DNA of 64,000 bases from the NCBI RefSeq assembly GCF_022602565.1, contig NZ_JALBCV010000002.1:60625-124624 (forward strand), in the 5' to 3' direction. The notes under the pieces were generated by a model, which saw nothing but the letters and a program-made list of their open reading frames with translations, did no database searches and was not told the DNA's origin. Position 1 is the stretch's first letter, and each line of letters opens with the position of its first letter. A program made the position numbers and the translations under genes. Origin of the DNA: Rosenbergiella metrosideri. Its GTDB lineage: Bacteria > Pseudomonadota > Gammaproteobacteria > Enterobacterales > Enterobacteriaceae. Positions 59,628 through 64,000 of the stretch are shown piece by piece.

Positions 59628-61496
59628 ATGATGGACAATTTACGCTCAGCGTCTAACCACGTTGTGCTTAAAATCATACTGGGAATAATCATTATTTCTT
59701 TCGTACTGACCGGTGTCAGTAACTATTTGATCGGCGGAAATCATGATTATGCTGCAAAAATTAACGGTGAAACAATAAGTCGAGCTCAATTTGAAAATGC
59801 GTATAACAACGAGCGCGCACGCCAGCAACAACAACTGGGTGACCAATATGCACAGTTAGCGGGCAATGAGCAATTTATGCAGCAGCTTCGCCAACAAGCT
59901 CTTTCCCAACTTGTGGACCAAACACTTCTACAACAATATGTTCATTCACTCCACCTTGCGGTGACAGATGAACAAATTAAGCAGGCTATTTTTGCCGTCC
60001 CGCAATTTCAAACCAATGGACATTTCGATAACGCGCTTTATAACTCTGTGTTAAGCAGCGTGAACTACACGCCAGATAGCTACGCAGCATCTTTACGTAA
60101 AAGCCTAGCAAATCAGCAATTAGCCCAAGCAGTGGGTAATACCGATTTCGTGCTTAATAGCGAAGCAAACCGTATTGCCGACCTCGTTTCTCAACAACGT
60201 CAAATTCGACAAGCAACTTTAAATATCGCTAGCTTAGCTGCCCAGCAAAAAGTGACGGATGATGAAATTAAGGGTTATTACGACGCACATCAAGACGCAT
60301 TCAAATTACCTGAGCAATTCAAAGTCAGTTATATCAAACTGGATGCTAAGGCGATGCAAAAGGCGCCGACCGAGCAAGCAATCCAGGAATGGTACGATAG
60401 CCATAAAGCGGACTACACTCAGCAGGCTCGCCAGCGCTATAGCGTTATTCAGGTGAAGACTCAGCAACAAGCAGACGATTTACTTAAGCAACTACAGCAA
60501 GGCGCTAACTTCGCCGAGATTGCGCGTCAACATTCTGAAGACTCCGTATCCGCCAAGCAGGGTGGGGATTTAGGCTGGATGGAACAGGATTCTGTTCCCG
60601 ATGAAATTACTTCGGCTAAACTGACGGAGAAAGGGACACTGTCTGGTGTTATCAAAAGTTCTGTAGGCTACCTGATTGTCCGTTTAGATGATGTCCAACC
60701 CGAAAAGCAGCAGTCACTTGCTGAGGTCCATCAAACTGTTGCGGATAAAGTGCAACAAGAGACCGCCATTAGTCAGTTCTACGCACTGCAGCAAAAAGTC
60801 AATGACGCAGCGAGTAACGATAATGACTCTTTGGCTGCGGCTGAACAAGTTGCGGGGACAAAAGCGGTTGAAACTTCATGGTTTAGCCAACAGTCAGTGC
60901 CGGATGTGCTGAATTTTGACCAAGTGAAAGACGTTATCTTCAACGGTAGCTTACTTGGCGAGCAAGGTACTCCTGGCAGTAACTCCAGTATCATCACGGT
61001 CGACGGTGATCGCGCATTTGTCGTCCGTATCTCGGCACATGAACCGGCTAAAGTTAAACCTCTGTCTGAAATGTCGGCAGACATTGCTGCTGACATTAAG
61101 CATGATAAGGCGGTTGCTGCGGCTAAAGCTCAAGCTGAGTCTATAGTCACCGAATTACGCCAAGGTAAGCAAACACGCTTTGCACAAGCTGGACTGCAGT
61201 TTGGGGCAGCACAAACCTTGCAACGTAACCAACAATCTTCTTTATCTGAGACGGTATTTGGGTTAACGCCACCGCAAGGCCAAACGCCTAGCTATGGCTT
61301 TACCCAAGATAATAACGGCAATGTCGTCATTATCGCGTTAGATAAAGTGATTACAGGTGAAATGCCGGCTGATCAGAAAGCGCAAATGGTGAAAGGGATT
61401 GCGGATAATAATGCCCAATTGGCCTTTACTGCACTGCTTGAGCAACTACGTCAGGAAGCGAAAATTAAGTACGGCGATGCAGTACAACTGCAATAA
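59628..61496 (+). CDS. ppiD: Periplasmic chaperone PpiD
   Basis: An inner-membrane-anchored, parvulin-like folding factor of the periplasm that works near the Sec translocon. The protein is 622 residues, one fewer than E. coli. It has a single N-terminal membrane helix (LKIILGIIIISFVLTGVSNYLIG), a SurA-like N-domain and a parvulin domain (about residues 260-360; RYSVIQVKTQQQADDLL, GGDLGWMEQDSVPDE). I chose ATG 59628 by homology (MMDNLRSASN). Confidence 0.96.
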   Translation: MMDNLRSASNHVVLKIILGIIIISFVLTGVSNYLIGGNHDYAAKINGETISRAQFENAYNNERARQQQQLGDQYAQLAGNEQFMQQLRQQALSQLVDQTLLQQYVHSLHLAVTDEQIKQAIFAVPQFQTNGHFDNALYNSVLSSVNYTPDSYAASLRKSLANQQLAQAVGNTDFVLNSEANRIADLVSQQRQIRQATLNIASLAAQQKVTDDEIKGYYDAHQDAFKLPEQFKVSYIKLDAKAMQKAPTEQAIQEWYDSHKADYTQQARQRYSVIQVKTQQQADDLLKQLQQGANFAEIARQHSEDSVSAKQGGDLGWMEQDSVPDEITSAKLTEKGTLSGVIKSSVGYLIVRLDDVQPEKQQSLAEVHQTVADKVQQETAISQFYALQQKVNDAASNDNDSLAAAEQVAGTKAVETSWFSQQSVPDVLNFDQVKDVIFNGSLLGEQGTPGSNSSIITVDGDRAFVVRISAHEPAKVKPLSEMSADIAADIKHDKAVAAAKAQAESIVTELRQGKQTRFAQAGLQFGAAQTLQRNQQSSLSETVFGLTPPQGQTPSYGFTQDNNGNVVIIALDKVITGEMPADQKAQMVKGIADNNAQLAFTALLEQLRQEAKIKYGDAVQLQ

Positions 61497-61529
61497 CGCT
61501 CACAAATAATCATTGCTGTAATGATAATA

Positions 61530-61553
61530 AAAAGGCCGCTTATGCGGCCTTTT
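61530..61553 (+). terminator. Terminator of ppiD
   Basis: AAAAGGCCGC (61530-61539) and GCGGCCTTTT (61544-61553) with a four-base loop. Confidence 0.88.
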
Positions 61554-61629
61554 CCATTTATCAACTCTCTCAATTGGCAAGCTTCTGCCATCGACATAGC
61601 CTATAGTTTCATTTAATAGGAGAACATCT

Positions 61630-61944
61630 ATGACCCGACAACAATTTACCCTCTTAATCTTCTTATTCGCTACACTGAGTCCCCTCACGCAAGCTGCCAC
61701 GCCGAAAAACGGTGATAAAAAAAGCGAAGTAGTACAACAACAGGTCGTTGATAAGGTAAATCTTAATACTGCTGATGCCGCAACCTTGGCCGCTAAGCTT
61801 AATGGTGTCGGACTAAAAAAAGCTCAAGCGATTATTGAGTACAGAGAAAAATATGGTTTATTTACGGATGTGAAGCAGCTGATAGAAGTCCCTGGCTTTG
61901 GCGAGAGCCTGGTTAGCCGTGTCATCGCAAAATTAACGCTATAG
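61630..61944 (+). CDS. ybaV: ComEA/YbaV family helix-hairpin-helix protein
   Basis: A 104-residue exported protein with signal peptide ending TLSPLTQAA. Its C-terminal helix-hairpin-helix pair is VNLNTADAATLAAKLNGVGLKKAQAIIEYR and YGLFTDVKQLIEVPGFGES. ComEA proteins bind incoming DNA in naturally competent bacteria; in enterobacteria the role is unproven. It follows ppiD, as in E. coli; the following fadM (ybaW) is missing. Confidence 0.92.
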   Translation: MTRQQFTLLIFLFATLSPLTQAATPKNGDKKSEVVQQQVVDKVNLNTADAATLAAKLNGVGLKKAQAIIEYREKYGLFTDVKQLIEVPGFGESLVSRVIAKLTL

Positions 61945-61950
61945 GGAGTG

Positions 61951-61972
61951 AGGGGTTACCGAGGTAACCCCT
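61951..61972. terminator. Bidirectional hairpin between ybaV and queC
   Basis: AGGGGTTACC (61951-61960) and GGTAACCCCT (61963-61972) form a perfect ten-base stem with a two-base loop between convergent stops. Confidence 0.7.
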
Positions 61973-61976
61973 GTGG

Positions 61977-62672
61977 TTAGCTAAGATGATTTTTCGACTT
62001 CAATTTCTTCATCGTTTCGTCTGGCGCGTTAAGGTACTGCTCAAGACCTTTAGCCCGCAGGTGACAGGCGGCACACTCTTCGCAGCCTGAACCGGCGATA
62101 CCGTTATAACAGGTTAGGGTATGGTCTTTGATTAGAGATAACTGCCCCCAATAATCTGCAAGTGCCCAAGTTTCTGCTTTGTTCAGCCACATCAAAGGCG
62201 TTTCAAAACGAACGTCTTTAGCCATTCCGAGTACGACTGCCTGATTCAAGGCTTTAACAAATTCGTCACGACAGTCGGGATAGCCTGAAAAATCGGTCTC
62301 ACAGACACCGGTGATCACTGCTTCTGCTTCAACTTGGTAGGCATAAATCGACGCTAAAGTAAGAAAGAGAATATTTCGGCCGGGAACAAACGTACTGGGG
62401 AGTGCTGTGGCATCAGGTTGGTAGCCGGGTACGGGGATATTGTCACGTGTCAGACTACTTATGGCTAATTCATTGAGTAAGGTCACGTCCATCACTTTAT
62501 GCGCTGCTACACCTAATCGCTGAGTCAGTTGCTTAGCAATGGCGATCTCTTGTTGGTGGCGTTGCCCATAATCAAATGTAATACAGTGCACCTCATCATA
62601 GTGCTGGATGGCCTGCACTAAACAGGTGGTTGAGTCTTGACCACCACTAAATACGACAACTGCTTTTTTCAT
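61977..62672 (-). CDS. queC: 7-cyano-7-deazaguanine synthase QueC
   Basis: QueC turns 7-carboxy-7-deazaguanine into preQ0 with ammonia and ATP, on the queuosine pathway. The 231-residue protein has the PP-loop [16 protein letters not shown] at the N-terminus. The zinc-binding cysteines are near the C-terminus ([17 protein letters not shown]). It is convergent with ybaV. Confidence 0.96.
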   Translation of the reverse strand: MKKAVVVFSGGQDSTTCLVQAIQHYDEVHCITFDYGQRHQQEIAIAKQLTQRLGVAAHKVMDVTLLNELAISSLTRDNIPVPGYQPDATALPSTFVPGRNILFLTLASIYAYQVEAEAVITGVCETDFSGYPDCRDEFVKALNQAVVLGMAKDVRFETPLMWLNKAETWALADYWGQLSLIKDHTLTCYNGIAGSGCEECAACHLRAKGLEQYLNAPDETMKKLKSKNHLS

Positions 62673-62779
62673 CTTTAGGGTCTCTAAGGAAAATTTTGGC
62701 TATTTTACCTCGAGAAGGGGAGTTGCCGCAAAATTAGCAGTATGATAGTGCTGATTTCGGTTCAACGATGGGCATGTTT

Positions 62780-63235
62780 ATGATAGATAAAATTGATCGC
62801 AAGCTACTCGCCTTACTCCAAGAAGATTGCAGTCTCTCTTTACAGGCGTTAGCTGATGCAGTAAACCTCACGGCCACGCCTTGTTGGAAGCGTTTAAAAA
62901 AGCTAGAAGAAGAGGGAATTATTCGCGCCCAAGTTGCGTTGTTAAATCCAGAAAAGTTAGGGCTTACCCTCACGGCATTCATGTTCCTGAAAACTTTGCA
63001 TCATAATCGTGAATGGTACATCGATTTTGTTCAACAGATCAAAACGATGCCAGAGGTCTTGGCGTGTCATCGACTCACCGGTGAATATGATTATTTATTA
63101 CGCGTTCAAGTTAAAGATATGAAATGTTACGACAACTTTTATAAAACGCTGGTCAATAGTATAGACGGTTTAAGCGTCGTGACATCTAGCTTTTCGATGG
63201 AAGAAATAAAATATACAACAGCCCTACCGTTATAG
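62780..63235 (+). CDS. decR: Lrp/AsnC-family regulator DecR (YbaO)
   Basis: A 151-residue Lrp-type regulator. The helix-turn-helix has [24 protein letters not shown] and the C-terminal RAM domain has [18 protein letters not shown] and [14 protein letters not shown]. In E. coli DecR activates cysteine desulfhydrase cyuA in response to cysteine. I chose ATG 62780 by homology ([10 protein letters not shown]); ATG 62768 and 62774 are in frame but have no ribosome site. It is divergent from queC, and mdlAB are missing after it. Confidence 0.9.
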   Translation: MIDKIDRKLLALLQEDCSLSLQALADAVNLTATPCWKRLKKLEEEGIIRAQVALLNPEKLGLTLTAFMFLKTLHHNREWYIDFVQQIKTMPEVLACHRLTGEYDYLLRVQVKDMKCYDNFYKTLVNSIDGLSVVTSSFSMEEIKYTTALPL

Positions 63236-63238
63236 GTT

Positions 63239-63286
63239 TGCACTAAAATGGCGCTAACCCAATGCACTACGCACTAATACAGTGCA
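63239..63286 (+). promoter_or_regulatory. Tandem NtrC-binding sites upstream of glnK
   Basis: CGCAC-N7-GTGCA (63270-63286) and TGCAC-N7-GCGCT (63239-63255) match the NtrC consensus TGCAC-N7-GTGCA. They are 31 bases apart, three helical turns, as expected for enhancer sites. Confidence 0.8.
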
Positions 63287-63357
63287 ATGCTTTATCTGCA
63301 TGATAACTCACTCATCTTTAATCGTCCCATTCTGAATGCTCGAGAAGATTCACGATG

Positions 63358-63373
63358 TGGCACGTTTATTGCT
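63358..63373 (+). promoter_or_regulatory. Sigma-54 promoter of glnK-amtB
   Basis: TGGCACG-N4-TTGCT matches the RpoN -24/-12 consensus, with the essential GG and GC separated by ten bases. With the NtrC sites it shows that glnK-amtB is nitrogen-regulated. Confidence 0.9.
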
Positions 63374-63413
63374 TCCTCAAAAGAAATATTGACAGGCTGT
63401 CTGGGGAATGTAA

Positions 63414-63752
63414 ATGAAACTAGTAACGGTAGTGATTAAACCTTTCAAACTCGAAGATGTGCGTGAAGCGTTATCATCAATCGGGATTCAAGGTCTAACA
63501 GTTACGGAAGTGAAAGGTTTTGGTCGTCAAAAAGGGCATGCAGAGCTCTATCGCGGTGCAGAATATAGCGTCAACTTCCTGCCGAAAGTCAAAATTGATA
63601 TTGCGATTGCTGAGGACCAATTAGAAGAAGTTATCGAGGTCATTACTAAAGCAGCTTATACCGGTAAAATTGGAGACGGTAAAATCTTCGTCTCTAATCT
63701 GGAGCGGGTTATTCGTATTCGCACTGGCGAAATCGATGAGTCGGCACTGTAA
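63414..63752 (+). CDS. glnK: PII-family nitrogen regulator GlnK
   Basis: A 112-residue trimeric PII protein that blocks AmtB when nitrogen is plentiful and signals 2-oxoglutarate and ATP/ADP. The T-loop has the uridylylated Tyr51 in [10 protein letters not shown]. It precedes amtB by 25 bases, the normal glnK-amtB operon. Confidence 0.97.
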   Translation: MKLVTVVIKPFKLEDVREALSSIGIQGLTVTEVKGFGRQKGHAELYRGAEYSVNFLPKVKIDIAIAEDQLEEVIEVITKAAYTGKIGDGKIFVSNLERVIRIRTGEIDESAL

Positions 63753-63777
63753 TTTTATGCAGCGATTGGGGAATAAT

Positions 63778-64000
63778 ATGAAAAAAATAGTCTCACTGCT
63801 AAGTTTATTTGCTGCGTTAGGGCTGCCGAGTTTAGCCTTTGCCGCACCGGAGCCTACTGCGAGCGGCGCAGATAATGGCTTTATGATGATTTGTACAGCG
63901 CTCGTATTGTTTATGACCGTTCCTGGAGTGGCGCTGTTTTACGGTGGTTTAATTCGTGGTAAAAACGTTTTATCGTTGATGACCCAAGTCTCAGTCACCT
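63778..64000 (+). CDS. amtB: Ammonium transporter AmtB (cut by the window end)
   Basis: Only the first 74 codons are inside the window. They encode a signal peptide ([23 protein letters not shown]) and the first membrane helices [20 protein letters not shown] and [15 protein letters not shown], clearly AmtB. The rest is outside. A gggg-rich ribosome site precedes the ATG. Confidence 0.95.
   Translation, partial: MKKIVSLLSLFAALGLPSLAFAAPEPTASGADNGFMMICTALVLFMTVPGVALFYGGLIRGKNVLSLMTQVSVT

Overview
The window is a chromosomal segment of a gammaproteobacterium of the order Enterobacterales. Protein identities, operon structures, the gshA-micA-luxS arrangement, cyoABCDE, clpP-clpX-lon-hupB-ppiD and glnK-amtB are all of the enterobacterial type. 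Many gene ends and starts match E. coli to within a few codons. The moderate base composition, compact spacing and absence of several E. coli neighbours (pgpA, fadM, mdlAB, mak, araJ, aroM, yqaAB) suggest a streamlined Erwiniaceae-like lineage such as Tatumella or Rosenbergiella. That placement is inference and was not tested.

Layout: (1) 1-2.6 kb holds the end of a tRNA-Arg, gshA, the antisense-oriented sRNA gene micA with its sigma-E promoter, and luxS. (2) 2.6-4.6 kb is a decayed polymorphic-toxin locus: a secreted N-terminus fused out of frame to YD/RHS repeats, then a toxin-like tail and an AT-rich probable immunity gene, each interrupted by stops. (3) 4.8-9.1 kb holds a DUF2171 protein, a GH15 glucoamylase/trehalase-like enzyme, corB (yfjD) and ypjD. 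(4) 9.3-12.9 kb holds ffh and the rpsP-rimM-trmD-rplS operon. (5) 13-17.9 kb is an accessory stretch: a Cys/Met-metabolism PLP enzyme, adhP behind a perfect FNR box, osmC, several small lipoproteins and psiF. (6) 18-27 kb holds proC, yaiI, a DUF2076 gene, aroL, ppnP, rdgC and sbcCD. (7) 27-32.9 kb holds phoBR with a Pho box, brnQ, proY and kbp. (8) 33-43.4 kb holds nrdR-ribD-ribE-nusB-thiL, xseB-ispA-dxs, thiI, yajL-panE and yajQ. (9) 43.5-49.7 kb holds yajR and the cyoABCDE terminal oxidase operon. (10) 50-64 kb holds ampG, yajG, bolA, tig, clpP, clpX, lon, hupB, ppiD, a ComEA-like gene, queC, decR and the nitrogen-regulated glnK-amtB operon, whose amtB is cut by the window end.

Most of the window is core metabolism and quality control. 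Examples are isoprenoid precursors (dxs, ispA), thiamine/riboflavin/NAD-linked cofactors (thiL, thiI, ribD, ribE, panE), translation (rpsP, rplS, trmD, rimM, ffh, nusB) and proteostasis (tig, clpXP, lon, ppiD). Compared with E. coli, the block ending at rplS and the block beginning around psiF-proC are far apart there but adjacent here, so the window spans a rearrangement junction. I found no convincing new multi-gene system. The strongest oddities are the broken RHS toxin-immunity locus, a YajL homologue whose nucleophilic cysteine is replaced, a possible poly-A frameshift at the start of proY, and several very small Cys- or Gly-rich lipoproteins.
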